A stretch of 64,000 nt of DNA from an uncultured Bacilli bacterium (GCA_934162125.1 CAKPHU010000002.1:62001-126000), one strand, 5' to 3'; numbered from the stretch's first letter, positions 42,324 through 52,597 are shown. Notes: generated by a model not told the origin, from the letters alone. Numbers and translations: made by a program.

Positions 42324-43414
42324 TAGTCAGTTAAGAAATCCTTTAACTTTCTAGAACGAGATGGGTGTCTCAATTTGCGAAGTGCTTTAGCTTCAATCTG
42401 ACGAATTCTCTCACGAGTAACTCCAAATATTTGTCCAACTTCTTCAAGTGTTCTACATTGTCCATCATCAAGACCAAATCTAAGTCTAAGTACTTTTTCT
42501 TCTCTTTCTGTTAAAGTACCTAAAACACCATTTAATTCTTCTTTAAGCATTTCAACAGTAGCATATTCTTCTGGACCCATAGTTCTTTCATCTTTAATGA
42601 AGTCTCCTAAATGAGAATCATCTTCTTCACCAATTGGAGTTTCAAGTGAAACTGGATCTTGAGATATTTTATATACTTCTCTAACTTTATCAATAGAAAC
42701 TCCTAATTTCTTAGCAATCTCTTCATCAGTTGGTTCTCTGTTTAATTCTTGTGTTAATTGTCTTTGTACTCTAGCCAATTTATTAATTGTTTCAACCATA
42801 TGTACTGGAACTCTTATTGTTCTAGCTTGATCTGCTATTGCTCTAGTAATAGCTTGTCTAATCCACCATGTAGCATAAGTAGAAAACTTATAACCCTTAG
42901 TAGCATCAAACTTATCAACTGCTTTCATTAATCCAATATTACCTTCTTGAATTAAATCTAAGAATAACATTCCACGTCCAACATATCTTTTAGCAATACT
43001 AACTACTAAACGAAGATTAGATTCAGCAAGCATTCTCTTTGCTTCTTCATCACCTTCAGCAGCTCTTTTAGCATATTCAAACTCTTCATCAGAAGTAAGT
43101 AAGTTAATACGTCCAATCTCTTTTAAATACATTCTAACTGGATCATTAATCTTAACATCTTTTGATAAAGTTAAATCTTCAACTTCAACTTCATTTAAAG
43201 ATTCTTCAGCAGAAACATCATCACTGCCATCTTCTGCTACTATATCAATATCAGCCTCTACTAAAGAATTATAAAGTTCATCAAGAGAATCACTATCAAC
43301 TTCTAATCCTTTTAATTCAGCAGCTAATTGTTCATAAGTAATAAAACCTTGTTTCTTTCCTTTAGCAATTAACTTATTTTTTCTTTCTTCTAATGTCTGA
43401 ATTTCTCCCACCAT
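42323..43414 (-). CDS. rpoD: RNA polymerase primary sigma factor (SigA/RpoD)
   Basis: 363 residues. A region 1.1-like acidic N-terminus, then [17 protein letters not shown] (1.2). [46 protein letters not shown] and [32 protein letters not shown] make up regions 2.1-3.0. Region 4.2 is [28 protein letters not shown]. It recognises TTGACA/TATAAT promoters, as seen across the window. Confidence 0.97.
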   Translation of the reverse strand: MVGEIQTLEERKNKLIAKGKKQGFITYEQLAAELKGLEVDSDSLDELYNSLVEADIDIVAEDGSDDVSAEESLNEVEVEDLTLSKDVKINDPVRMYLKEIGRINLLTSDEEFEYAKRAAEGDEEAKRMLAESNLRLVVSIAKRYVGRGMLFLDLIQEGNIGLMKAVDKFDATKGYKFSTYATWWIRQAITRAIADQARTIRVPVHMVETINKLARVQRQLTQELNREPTDEEIAKKLGVSIDKVREVYKISQDPVSLETPIGEEDDSHLGDFIKDERTMGPEEYATVEMLKEELNGVLGTLTEREEKVLRLRFGLDDGQCRTLEEVGQIFGVTRERIRQIEAKALRKLRHPSRSRKLKDFLTD

Positions 43415-43416
43415 AT

Positions 43417-45147
43417 CTATTCTCCCATTCTTAGTTTCATAATTTTATTTCCTATTTTAGCTTGTTCTATCGGATCTACTTCTTCACTCATTAACTTTGT
43501 TAATCTTTTAATTTCTTGACTACGTCTATAGTCTTTAATCACATTAAAGTATTTAAACAACTCTTCTTTCGTAGTTTCTTCACTATAGTTTTCTCCTAAA
43601 ATAGAATTTAATAAAACTAATACACTTTCTTTATCTTGAACATAAGTATAAAAATCTGCCACATTTATTTTGCCATACAATTGATAATAATAAGTTATCT
43701 CACTAGCTAATACTCTACCTTCCTCATTTGGAAATACTACTCTATCTTTTTCTACTTGACTTATTACCCAATCATTATTAAGCATAAAATATAAAACTTG
43801 TTCACTAGCTTTTTCATACTTTGTTTTACGCTTTATTTTTTCCTTTTTTGGAACCACAATTTGTTTTTCATTTTTTATTTCTCTAAATTGTACAATATCC
43901 CTAAACCGTTTTTCTAGTGTATTATACTCTATATCAAATTCTTTTGCAAGTCTTTTCAAAATGATCTCTATTCTTATTGGATCACTTATTTTAGCCGTTT
44001 CTTTTAAAACTGTATTAATATAATTAGCTTTTTCTTCATCACTTCTAAAATCGAAGTCACTTCTTAAAGAATTCATCTTAAAATCACTATAATTAAGGGC
44101 ATTCTCTACTAATCCTAAGAATTTATCTCCCCCATTATGTAATATATAAGTATCTGGATCATCTTCTTTAGGTAAACTTACAATTTTTACTTCTAATCCT
44201 TCATTAAGAAAAGCTTCTCCTACACTAAGTGCAGCTTTAACTCCTGGATCATCACCATCTAAACATATAACTATATTATTTGATAATCTTTTTATTAAAT
44301 TTATTTGTTCTTTTGTAAGAGCTGTTCCCATTAAAGCAACTGTATTTTTTATTCCCACAGTACTTGCTCTAATAACATCCATGAACCCTTCCATTACTAT
44401 TACATATTTCTTTAATCTACATTCTTCTCTAGCAATATGATAATGATACAACATTTCCCCTTTTTTAAATATTTCTGTCTCTTTCGTATTTAAATATTTA
44501 TTTTGTCCATTATCTTTATATACTCTTCCACTAAATCCAACTACTTGTCCTGAAACATCATATAATGGAAACATAATTCTATCATTATAAATATCATGAT
44601 TATCACTAGAAAGTCCAATTCTATTTAATGTTGCTAAATCATAATCTTTTTTTATTAAAAGTCTCGTTAAGTCATCTCTTTCTTCTAAAGAAAGTCCTAT
44701 TTCAAACTCTTTAATAGTTTTATCATCTATTCCTCTTTTATGTAAATATTCTTTAGCTGTTCCTCCTACTATACTTGATAAGTTATTTTGAAAGTATTTA
44801 ACCGCAAAGTTATATGCTTCATATAATTTATCATATTTCGTAGTTTTTTTCTTTATATTAACCCCACTAACGTTAACTCCAACTTTTTCTCCTAAGTAAC
44901 GTAGTGCTTCTCTAAAGTCTATATGTTCATAGTTCATTAAGAATGTATAAACGTTTCCTGTCGCATGACATGAAAAACAAGTATATATTTGTTTTTCTCT
45001 TGATACGCAAAGTGAAGGATTAGAATCATCATGAAAAGGACAAACTCCAAAGAAGTTCTTCCCTCTTGCTACTAATGGTATTCTTTCTCCTATAATGTCA
45101 ACTATATCTGTCTTACTACGAATTTCATTCGCCAAGTCATTATTCAT
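43417..45147 (-). CDS. dnaG: DNA primase
   Basis: 576 residues. The N-terminal CHC2 zinc finger is [29 protein letters not shown]. The TOPRIM core has [11 protein letters not shown] and [11 protein letters not shown]-terminal DnaB-interacting region follows. Synthesises RNA primers. The ATG at 45147 is chosen because the AAGGAG Shine-Dalgarno is 8 bases upstream; the earlier GTG and ATG overlap the Shine-Dalgarno. It is the first gene of the macromolecular synthesis operon; rpsU is not adjacent here. Confidence 0.96.
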   Translation of the reverse strand: MNNDLANEIRSKTDIVDIIGERIPLVARGKNFFGVCPFHDDSNPSLCVSREKQIYTCFSCHATGNVYTFLMNYEHIDFREALRYLGEKVGVNVSGVNIKKKTTKYDKLYEAYNFAVKYFQNNLSSIVGGTAKEYLHKRGIDDKTIKEFEIGLSLEERDDLTRLLIKKDYDLATLNRIGLSSDNHDIYNDRIMFPLYDVSGQVVGFSGRVYKDNGQNKYLNTKETEIFKKGEMLYHYHIAREECRLKKYVIVMEGFMDVIRASTVGIKNTVALMGTALTKEQINLIKRLSNNIVICLDGDDPGVKAALSVGEAFLNEGLEVKIVSLPKEDDPDTYILHNGGDKFLGLVENALNYSDFKMNSLRSDFDFRSDEEKANYINTVLKETAKISDPIRIEIILKRLAKEFDIEYNTLEKRFRDIVQFREIKNEKQIVVPKKEKIKRKTKYEKASEQVLYFMLNNDWVISQVEKDRVVFPNEEGRVLASEITYYYQLYGKINVADFYTYVQDKESVLVLLNSILGENYSEETTKEELFKYFNVIKDYRRSQEIKRLTKLMSEEVDPIEQAKIGNKIMKLRMGE

Positions 45148-45180
45148 TGACATCACTCCTTATAAACATTCTTGATTATA

Positions 45181-45723
45181 TCACATTTCTTTTCTTTTTT
45201 CTACTGGTTTAATAGCTATTAATCTACTAAACTCTTTATCAAAAAACTCTGGAAACACATCCATAGTATATCTTCCATCAAATCTTCTAGATGAGTATCC
45301 ATACATTGAAGCATCTAAATCATTTCTATTATCTTCTATATAATCCATATTATCTTGATAATTTTTAGCACAATAACAAATTAATCGATATCCTTCATTA
45401 ATAGATTCTGAATGTAATACTTCATATAGTGTTCTAAAATATTCTTGAAACATAGTTAGAAGACTCCATTCTGTTCTTAATAATTCATTATCTTCGTTTA
45501 TTATATTGATTATTCCACTATCATAGCCATTAAAAAAATCCATAATTCTAGTTTTAATTACAAACTTCTTATTAGCCTTCAGATCTTCTGATAAACTCTC
45601 TCTATCATCTTCCAAGCACTCATACAAATATTCAGCATATTCTCTTATTTCTTCTTCTGTATAAGTCCTCTCATCTTCTACTGTATATAATGCATATTCA
45701 TCCTCTAAATCTTTAACTGTCAT
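45181..45723 (-). CDS. Hypothetical acidic protein (180 aa), family not recognised
   Basis: A strongly acidic N-terminal half (LEDEYALYTVEDERTYTEEEIREYAEYLYECLEDDRE) and a helical second half with several Tyr. No signal peptide or catalytic motif. The ATG at 45723 follows GGGGG; the upstream in-frame stretch is hydrophobic and lacks a Shine-Dalgarno. It lies just upstream of dnaG on the same strand and may be co-transcribed. Confidence 0.7.
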   Translation of the reverse strand: MTVKDLEDEYALYTVEDERTYTEEEIREYAEYLYECLEDDRESLSEDLKANKKFVIKTRIMDFFNGYDSGIINIINEDNELLRTEWSLLTMFQEYFRTLYEVLHSESINEGYRLICYCAKNYQDNMDYIEDNRNDLDASMYGYSSRRFDGRYTMDVFPEFFDKEFSRLIAIKPVEKRKEM

Positions 45724-45770
45724 ATATCCCCCTGAAAATATACTTGCTATTATAACATAAAAGTACAAAG

Positions 45771-45796
45771 AAAAAAAGTCATTATATCAATGACTT
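45771..45796 (-). terminator. Intrinsic terminator of the yqeG-yqeH operon
   Basis: An 8-bp stem AAGTCATT/AATGACTT (45776-45783, 45789-45796) with T run. It includes the yqeH stop codon. Confidence 0.82.
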
Positions 45797-46795
45797 TCTC
45801 ATAAACGTATCTACATCTTTATCAATATATACATCTATTATACCTTTATTTACTATCTTTATAAAACCTAATCCATTAATAACTAAATCTTCATCATACT
45901 TAACCTCATAAGTAAGTTTATTCAAATCTTTTAACTCATTCTTACTAGAAGCATTAAACAATCTTTTTACTTTTAAATCATTCGATATAAATAAAGTAAA
46001 ACTATTCTTTTCTCCCTCTACATAATCAATTCTTACTAAATCTTCTATAATAAGTGCCTGATTACTACGTAATTGATATGTCCTAGGTTTAATTTCCTTT
46101 TTAGCAGATATCTTCCTTACTAAACTAGGATCTACTCTATTTAATATAGAACCAGTATCTACTAAACCAGGAGTATCTATAAGTGTTAAATAATCATTTA
46201 TTTCAATCTTAACTAAATTCAAAGTAGTAGATGGCAATGGAGACATTGTAAGTTCTTGTGTATTATCAGAATAATTTTGAATAAGTTTATTAATTAAACT
46301 ACTCTTACCTGCATTAGTATGACCTACTACATAAACATTCTTAGAAGTTTGTAGCATCTTAATTCTCTTAAGTAAATAATCAATATTATAATTCTTATTC
46401 GCACTAATAACTACTACTTCTTCAAAATGAATATTTTCTTCTTCTAAATATCTAAGTAATTTATCTTCTTTTACTGATTTAGGTAAAACATCAACCTTAT
46501 TCAATACTAAGATCATCTTATTTGGAATAATATTTCTAATTTGTAAAATATTCTCTTCTAGATTAAGTAAATCTGTTACATATAAAACTAAGTCTTTTGT
46601 TTGTCCTACTTCTTTTAATATATTTAAATATTCTTCATTAGACTTTGTCACAACTTGATATTCTCCATAATTTCTCATTCTAAAACATCTTTGACAAATA
46701 TCATTTTCTAAACTAGTTGTATATCCTTCTTGTAATACATTTTGATCTTGCAATTTTACTCCACAACCAGTACAAGTTTTTACTTCTTCACTCAT
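45782..46795 (-). CDS. yqeH: Ribosome biogenesis GTPase YqeH (circularly permuted)
   Basis: 337 residues. The N-terminal zinc finger has CTGCGVKLQ...CQRCFRM. The permuted GTPase motifs occur in the order G4 NKVDVLP, G5 VISANK, G1 GHTNAGKSSL, G3 DTPGL. YqeH is needed for 30S subunit assembly. The frame opens at a TTG at 46813 whose sequence includes the GAGGAAA Shine-Dalgarno. The ATG at 46795 is the likely start and overlaps yqeG by 8 bp. Confidence 0.94.
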   Translation of the reverse strand: MSEEVKTCTGCGVKLQDQNVLQEGYTTSLENDICQRCFRMRNYGEYQVVTKSNEEYLNILKEVGQTKDLVLYVTDLLNLEENILQIRNIIPNKMILVLNKVDVLPKSVKEDKLLRYLEEENIHFEEVVVISANKNYNIDYLLKRIKMLQTSKNVYVVGHTNAGKSSLINKLIQNYSDNTQELTMSPLPSTTLNLVKIEINDYLTLIDTPGLVDTGSILNRVDPSLVRKISAKKEIKPRTYQLRSNQALIIEDLVRIDYVEGEKNSFTLFISNDLKVKRLFNASSKNELKDLNKLTYEVKYDEDLVINGLGFIKIVNKGIIDVYIDKDVDTFMRKSLI

Positions 46796-47306
46796 AATAT
46801 TTTCCTCTTTCAAATAGTCCTTTTTTCTGATAACGTTTAACTATTTTATTTTCTATAAATCTATTTAGTTTCGTTATCTTTAAATCCTTCTCACCTAACG
46901 CATCAACTAAAATAGTTTTAATTTTATATCTATTTCCCGCTAAAATATCGGTAACTATTTGATCTCCTATCATAACCATTTCTTCTCTTTTAAAAAATTT
47001 CTTTCGTCTTATCTTTCTAAAACTTCTTGTGAATGGTTTTAAACTAAATGAAACTCCTTCTATTTCTAATTCATCTAAGTAAGGCTTAATTCTTACTTTA
47101 CTATTATTAGAACTAATAAATATTGTGAAATCTTTCTTTAGTTTTTTAATTAATTCTTTAGTCTCTTTAGGACATTCTTTATGAGAAATAAGTCCTAAAG
47201 TATTATCTAAATCAAATATAAGACATTTTACTCCCATATCTTTTAGTTTTTTATAGTCTATCTCATATATATTTTTTTTATACATAAATGGTTTAAATAT
47301 AGGCAT
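46788..47306 (-). CDS. yqeG: HAD-superfamily phosphatase YqeG
   Basis: 172 residues. HAD motif I LIFDLDNTLG, motif II FISSNNSKVR, and motifs III/IV KPFTRSFRK...MIGDQIVTDILAGNR. The family groups with YqeG, encoded next to yqeH in Bacillus. The physiological substrate is uncertain; some relatives act on phosphatidylglycerophosphate. Confidence 0.9.
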   Translation of the reverse strand: MPIFKPFMYKKNIYEIDYKKLKDMGVKCLIFDLDNTLGLISHKECPKETKELIKKLKKDFTIFISSNNSKVRIKPYLDELEIEGVSFSLKPFTRSFRKIRRKKFFKREEMVMIGDQIVTDILAGNRYKIKTILVDALGEKDLKITKLNRFIENKIVKRYQKKGLFERGKYYE

Positions 47307-47351
47307 AAAACACCACCTGTCTTATATTATATAATATTTTCTTCATTAAGT

Positions 47352-48800
47352 CTAATTATTTACTCTTTGTGTAACCATCTGTGTTGCTGGAGTAATTCTT
47401 TCAAATGTATATCCATTTTCTTTACCATAACGAATAATATCACGTAGTGCATCTCTTGTATATGGTTTTATATCATGCATTAATACAACATTAATTCTAT
47501 CTCTAGAAAGTGAATTAACTACGTTACTATATACCATTTCTTTAGTAACTGTTCCTCCTGCTGCATCTCCTGATGAAACATTCCAATCATAATATCGATA
47601 TCCTCTTTCAAGTACTAACTGTGTAAGTGTTGACATAATTCCTACACAATAATGTCTACTTACTGTATTACTACTTCCTCCAGGGAATCTTATTATTTTA
47701 CTTTCTTCTCCTGTAATATTTTTAACTCTTGTTGAAACAATATTTAAATCATTAAAGTACGCATCTACTGACGCATAAACTGTAGCATAATCATGACTTG
47801 CTGTATGAAGCGCTACTGTATGACCTTCATCATATTCTCTTTTAATAAGTTCATCTGGTCCCCCATTAGTAACAAAGAATGTTGCCTTAACTCCTTCTTC
47901 TTTTAATATATCTAAAATAACATTCGTTGTTCCATTACGTGGTCCATCATCAAATGTCAAATAAATAGTACCATTCTTACCTCTTTCAGCTACCATTACA
48001 CTTCTAGTAACACTAGCATTATTACCACTACTATCTACTACACTATAAGTAAGTTCATAAGTTCCTGCCTTATTAGTATCAACACTACCTGTAACTCTAA
48101 CTTTATCAGTTAAAGAACTATCACAATTATCACTAACTTCATATCCCGTTTCTGTATAACTTTCTCCTAAAGTAACATAAACGGTACTATTTCCCTTTAA
48201 AGTAATAACTGGTGGATCAATATCCTTATAAATTAACTTTCTACTTGCTTCACCCTTATTACCATGTTTATCTACTGCCCTATAAACTACTTTATCATCA
48301 AGTATCTCTTTAACTACACTACTAGTTACATCTCCATCATAATTATCTAAAGCACTATATTTAGTATCTCCATCATACTTACTACCTGGACATAAATAAA
48401 TATCACTATTCTCTTCTAAACTAATAACAGGTCCACTCTTATCAGTAACCGTAACATGGCGAGTAATCTTTCTCTTAAATATTCCATCTGCTTCATAAAC
48501 AATATCATATGTACCTAACTTATTCTCATTAACTACTCCTGTAACTTTTACTTGATTAGTAACATCCTTACCCATATAAGTAGCTTTATATCCTAACTCA
48601 TTATATTTTTCCATATAATCTAACTTTATATTAGTATTACCATTTAAAACTATATTAGGTTGTAAAACATAATAATAAACCGCAAACAAGGCACCCAGAA
48701 CAGCAAATAAACCCAAGATAGTATAAATATACTTTCTCTTATTCTTATCCTTAAATAAAGCTATAAAACGTCTATTATTCTTCTTAACATCCATTTCCAT
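47352..48800 (-). CDS. Membrane-anchored polysaccharide deacetylase with three Ig-like (DUF5011) domains
   Basis: About 482 residues. A cytoplasmic basic start and a transmembrane helix (about 25-45) are followed by tandem beta-sandwich domains. These have repeated GTYDIVYEADG, YRAVDKHGN and GTYELTYSVVDSSGN endings. The NodB deacetylase domain has TIYLTFDDGPRNGT (DD metal pair), ALHTASHDYATV (HxxxH metal site), RFPGGSSN and VVLMHD. It probably removes acetyl groups from peptidoglycan or another surface glycan. The start is the ATG at 48800; the GTG at 48809 belongs to GGGAAGTG. Confidence 0.88.
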   Translation of the reverse strand: MEMDVKKNNRRFIALFKDKNKRKYIYTILGLFAVLGALFAVYYYVLQPNIVLNGNTNIKLDYMEKYNELGYKATYMGKDVTNQVKVTGVVNENKLGTYDIVYEADGIFKRKITRHVTVTDKSGPVISLEENSDIYLCPGSKYDGDTKYSALDNYDGDVTSSVVKEILDDKVVYRAVDKHGNKGEASRKLIYKDIDPPVITLKGNSTVYVTLGESYTETGYEVSDNCDSSLTDKVRVTGSVDTNKAGTYELTYSVVDSSGNNASVTRSVMVAERGKNGTIYLTFDDGPRNGTTNVILDILKEEGVKATFFVTNGGPDELIKREYDEGHTVALHTASHDYATVYASVDAYFNDLNIVSTRVKNITGEESKIIRFPGGSSNTVSRHYCVGIMSTLTQLVLERGYRYYDWNVSSGDAAGGTVTKEMVYSNVVNSLSRDRINVVLMHDIKPYTRDALRDIIRYGKENGYTFERITPATQMVTQRVNN

Positions 48801-48899
48801 AAAAGTCACTTCCCTAAATATAAAACTACTTATATTATAACATTAATTTAATATTTTATATATTAATTTTAATCAAAGAAATGTCCTTTACATCTATAT

Positions 48900-49598
48900 C
48901 TACTTAGGTAACTTCCTTTCTCTTATAAACTCCCTTAACATCTTAGTTAAAGCTCTCTTCTCAATTCTTGAAACATAACTCCTAGATATTCCCATCTTTT
49001 TCGCAATAACTTTCTGTGTCTCTTCTTCTCTATTATTTAATCCATATCTTCTCGCAATAATTTCTTTTTCCCTATCCCCAAGTACTAATAAATATCTCTT
49101 AAGTAAATTAATATTATCTTTTAAATCGATCTTCTCTACATAATCAGTCTCAGGTGTCTTTAAAACATCTAAAATCTCTATCTCATTCCCATCTTTATCA
49201 TAACCCACTGTCTCATTAATAGAAACATTCTTATTATATTTATTATTAGTTCTAAAATACATAAGTATCTCATTCTCTATACATCTAGCACAATAAGTAG
49301 TAATCTTAACTCCTTTATCTTTAGAAAAAGTATCTACTCCCTTTATTAATCCAATAGTCCCTATACTTATTAAATCATCACTATCTACATACTTACTATC
49401 AAACTTTTTAATAATATGAGCAACTAATCTTAAGTTATGTTCTATTAATTTATTTCTAGCATCAATATCTCCTTCTTCTTTTTTTCTAATGCATTCTTCC
49501 TCTTCTTCACTACTCAATGGTTCTGGAAACACTTCATTAGAATAAGATCCTGTAAAACAAAATAAACTTTTAATTAAATTTATTAAATTAAAAAACAT
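48900..49598 (-). CDS. sigK: Sporulation sigma factor SigK-like
   Basis: 232 residues. A hydrophobic N-terminal segment MFFNLINLIKSLFCFTGSYS resembles the SigK pro-sequence. Then come PLSSEEEEECI, ARNKLIEHNLRLVAHIIKKF (region 2) and DLISIGTIGLIKGVDTF. ITTYCARCIENEILMYFR and ISRSYVSRIEKRALTKML (region 4.2) follow. These match SigK better than SigE or SigF. In Bacillus SigK is the late mother-cell factor, activated by cleavage of the pro-sequence. The start codon and Shine-Dalgarno sit in a 37-base hairpin (49591-49627), so expression may be structurally controlled. Confidence 0.85.
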   Translation of the reverse strand: MFFNLINLIKSLFCFTGSYSNEVFPEPLSSEEEEECIRKKEEGDIDARNKLIEHNLRLVAHIIKKFDSKYVDSDDLISIGTIGLIKGVDTFSKDKGVKITTYCARCIENEILMYFRTNNKYNKNVSINETVGYDKDGNEIEILDVLKTPETDYVEKIDLKDNINLLKRYLLVLGDREKEIIARRYGLNNREEETQKVIAKKMGISRSYVSRIEKRALTKMLREFIRERKLPK

Positions 49599-49627
49599 AT
49601 AATCCTCCTAAAAGATTATATGTTTTT
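49591..49627 (-). promoter_or_regulatory. Hairpin containing flippase stop, sigK Shine-Dalgarno (loop) and sigK start codon (stem)
   Basis: A 14-bp perfect stem (49591-49604 with 49614-49627; core ACATATAATC/GATTATATGT) with a 9-base loop. On the minus strand the loop reads TTTTAGGAG, and the ATG of sigK (49596-49598) is in the 3' arm, followed by TTTTTT. It can work as a terminator for the flippase gene and as a block to sigK translation. The structure is seen; the function is inferred. Confidence 0.7.
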
Positions 49628-51049
49628 ATTATTATTTTTATGGTTAATCCCCAATTTATTTAATATTAGTTTTTCTCCACTAAGTAAAAAGTCTTTATTT
49701 AAAATAATTGAATAAATAACTACTATAACTAAACATATTATATTAAGTACTAAGTGATTATAATAGTAACATATAATCGCAAAAGTAAATATTATAATGG
49801 TCTTAGTAAGTAATCCTTTTTCAAATTTTATTGTAATATATTTTTTTAAATCGAAGTGTCTATATAATGTCATTGCTAAATAGGATAAAGCTGTTGATAT
49901 ACTAGCTGCATAAAGTCCTATTTTTTTAATAAGTACTACGTTAATTAAAATATTAAGAATAGCTCCAATTACTGATGTAGTTGCTACTTCTTTATTTTTT
50001 TTCTTAGCTATATAAATCGCACTATATAAACAAAGTACTACGTTAAATACAGCTCCTAATACTAATATTGGTATTTGTAAATATGCATCACTATATTTAC
50101 TATTTATAAGTATAGGAAACAAGAACGGCATACAAGCAATCATTCCTACTCCTAAACAAGTAAATAGTTTAGTAACTGTATTTGTAACTGATGAAAAGAA
50201 TTCATCTCGATCTGGACTATTTATATGTAGAGTTGCACTCTCACTCCAACTTAAATTAAATACTCCTAAAAGGCTAGATAAAATATTAGGAAATTTATTA
50301 CTAACGGCATAAAGTCCATTAAAACTAGCTCCTAATACCCATGAAATAATAGTACGATCGGAAACGTTTACTATCCACCAACTAACTCCATTCGGTATTA
50401 AAGGTATTGAGTACTTATTCATTTCTTTTATCAGACTAACATCCTTCAAGGAATAATCATAGTATTTATAAAGTTTAAGTCTAAAGAATATATACAAGGC
50501 ACCTAATCCATTTGCTAAAGCCATTGATATTATCATTCCCATTGCTCCCATTCTAAACACGGCAATTAAAATGATATTAGAGATAATTGTTACTACTCCT
50601 GTAATAGTACAACTAATTGAAAAGTCTAAAGTACGACCAAATCCTCTAACTACTTGTAACATATTACCAGAGAATGTACAAATTATAATATCTATCAATA
50701 TCAACCATCTAAATTGAAAATGCCAGAAACATGTAACAATAATATATAAAATACTAAAGTTTAAAAGTCCTGTACCCAACATCAGAAAGTTATTTGTCAT
50801 AACTTTCTTCATTTCCCTATCTTTTCCTCTATTATCTACTAAGTATCTAAATACACTCATTTCTAACTCTAACGTAATTAATGGTACTAATAAAGTTACA
50901 TAAGTTGTAATTAAATCTACAATACCATAATCTTTAGTTGCTAAATAACTAGTATATAATGGCAACAATAAAAAAGAAATTAACTGTGTACATACTTTAC
51001 CAAAAAAAATAATAAAAGTATTTTTAACTAAATCTTTCTTCTTATTCAT
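49616..51049 (-). CDS. Polysaccharide/lipid-linked oligosaccharide flippase (Wzx/MurJ-like, MOP superfamily)
   Basis: 477 residues with about 12-14 transmembrane helices. The N-terminus KNTFIIFFGKVCTQLISFLLLPLYTSYLATKDYGIVDLI is typical of the polysaccharide biosynthesis (RfbX/Wzx) family. Central motifs are SIPLIPNGVSWWIVNVSDRTIISWVLG and LYAVSNKFPNILSSLLGVFNLSWSESA. It moves lipid-linked sugars across the membrane. It overlaps the VanZ gene by 4 bp and ends in the hairpin upstream of sigK. Confidence 0.88.
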   Translation of the reverse strand: MNKKKDLVKNTFIIFFGKVCTQLISFLLLPLYTSYLATKDYGIVDLITTYVTLLVPLITLELEMSVFRYLVDNRGKDREMKKVMTNNFLMLGTGLLNFSILYIIVTCFWHFQFRWLILIDIIICTFSGNMLQVVRGFGRTLDFSISCTITGVVTIISNIILIAVFRMGAMGMIISMALANGLGALYIFFRLKLYKYYDYSLKDVSLIKEMNKYSIPLIPNGVSWWIVNVSDRTIISWVLGASFNGLYAVSNKFPNILSSLLGVFNLSWSESATLHINSPDRDEFFSSVTNTVTKLFTCLGVGMIACMPFLFPILINSKYSDAYLQIPILVLGAVFNVVLCLYSAIYIAKKKNKEVATTSVIGAILNILINVVLIKKIGLYAASISTALSYLAMTLYRHFDLKKYITIKFEKGLLTKTIIIFTFAIICYYYNHLVLNIICLVIVVIYSIILNKDFLLSGEKLILNKLGINHKNNNKNI

Positions 51050-51486
51050 GACTTTCTCCTCTTTATAATGTAATAGTTAAAACATCCTATAAAAGCACCC
51101 AAAGTATCAATTAAAACGTCTCTTACTTCACAACTTCTTCCAGGTACAAATGCTTGATGAATTTCATCAAAAGAAGCATAAAGGAATGTAAAAAGTACAG
51201 CATAAAGTACTTTTTTCTTATCATCTACTCCTAATAAGCTACTAACTAATATACCCAAGACTAAATATACTAAAGCATGAGCCATCTTTCTAACTGGTAC
51301 AACTAAATATTTAATGTATTGTTCCTTCTCTTTATCTTCTAATTTTCTTCCCAATACAACTTGTACAGTTTTAATAATAAAACCATCACTCTTTTTACTA
51401 GATTCTACTGCTGTATCATTAGAAAACATAAAAATAAGTCCCATCCAAGCCACAATCAAAATAATTTTAATAATTTTTTCTAACAT
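51046..51486 (-). CDS. VanZ-family membrane protein
   Basis: 146 residues, four hydrophobic helices. The conserved FMFSNDTAVESSKKS near the N-terminus, KMAHALVYLVLG, and DEIHQAFVPGRSCEVRDVLIDTLGAFIG are the VanZ-like signature. VanZ-like proteins influence glycopeptide susceptibility in some species. It precedes the flippase with an ATGA-type overlap. Confidence 0.9.
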   Translation of the reverse strand: MLEKIIKIILIVAWMGLIFMFSNDTAVESSKKSDGFIIKTVQVVLGRKLEDKEKEQYIKYLVVPVRKMAHALVYLVLGILVSSLLGVDDKKKVLYAVLFTFLYASFDEIHQAFVPGRSCEVRDVLIDTLGAFIGCFNYYIIKRRKS

Positions 51487-51530
51487 AACATCACTAACTA
51501 ATTATACCATACAAAAGAAACTATTACTTT

Positions 51531-52553
51531 CTAGTTATAGTTCTTTGTATGCATATTATTATAAACTTTACAAAATTCTGCATTCTTTTTAAAGTCTAAC
51601 AACATTTGTCCAGATACTTCTTTAGTATCTTCATATCTCATTGGCATATATCTACTCATTGTTACGTCTTCTATTCTACCCATACAATATAGTTCTGAAA
51701 ATAATGCTTCATCTAAGTTCCTCTTTTGATATTCTCCTACTACTTTTCCTACAAACCCTTCTTTAAAACTAGCAATAGACATCTTTTTAAGTGCCTGTTC
51801 TTCTTTATCAAAAGGACTAAGTCCTGTAAAACTTATTGTTTGAGCAAATCTAGTTGCTAGTCCTTGTATTTCTCCTTTAGAATCAAAGTTAGTTACAAAT
51901 AATTCATCATTTAATAATTCTCCATTATCTACTTTAATAATTGGTCTTTCTGCATAACATGAAAAGTAAGCTACTTCTTCTGCTACATCTTGACACACTG
52001 CATCACTAAGTAATCTAAAGCCATCAACTACTGAGTTACAAGTATTACTAGTAACAAACTCTGTTCCATAATTATCTGCTAATGATCTTACATAAGTATC
52101 AACGTCATGTGCAAAATGATCATGGAAAAAATGTCCTACTTCATACCCTACATATAATAAGGTTCTTCCATAACTTGATAAATTTTCTCCATCTCTTAAA
52201 TTAGGATTAATCATTACATTACCTAAAGCACTAGTACAACTAAGATATTTCTGTAATTCATGAGGTAATACTCCTACTGTTTTCATTCCTTTTTTTAGCT
52301 TTTCTACAGCTCCTCTTACTTCACTCTTTTCAAGATATCCTAATCCCACTAAACCCTGCATATACTCTTCAACAGCTTCTACATATTCACCTATTTTTTC
52401 TAAAACAGCACTACATTCTCTGTCACTAACAGTATAACCTTTATTTTCCAAATAATTCATACAACTATCGTGGTACAACTTCTCTAAAAAATGATCAAAG
52501 TCACCCCATGTATTTCTATCATAATCATATTTATAAGTAGTTTTATATTCCAT
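51531..52553 (-). CDS. Uncharacterised protein (340 aa) with degenerate zincin-like motif
   Basis: Cytoplasmic, no signal peptide. The segment LLYVGYEVGHFFHDHF (residues 132-147) resembles a zincin HEVGH motif in which the first His is Tyr (Y137-E138-xx-H141). A downstream acidic helix, LLSDAVCQDVAEEVAYF (181-197), could supply a third ligand in active relatives. Many Cys residues are present. The motif match is visible, but activity is doubtful. No family is recognised. Shine-Dalgarno AGGAG before the ATG. Confidence 0.6.
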   Translation of the reverse strand: MEYKTTYKYDYDRNTWGDFDHFLEKLYHDSCMNYLENKGYTVSDRECSAVLEKIGEYVEAVEEYMQGLVGLGYLEKSEVRGAVEKLKKGMKTVGVLPHELQKYLSCTSALGNVMINPNLRDGENLSSYGRTLLYVGYEVGHFFHDHFAHDVDTYVRSLADNYGTEFVTSNTCNSVVDGFRLLSDAVCQDVAEEVAYFSCYAERPIIKVDNGELLNDELFVTNFDSKGEIQGLATRFAQTISFTGLSPFDKEEQALKKMSIASFKEGFVGKVVGEYQKRNLDEALFSELYCMGRIEDVTMSRYMPMRYEDTKEVSGQMLLDFKKNAEFCKVYNNMHTKNYN

Positions 52554-52597
52554 ATTTTTATTCTCCTAAGTTGACTAAATTATAACATTTCCAAAGA

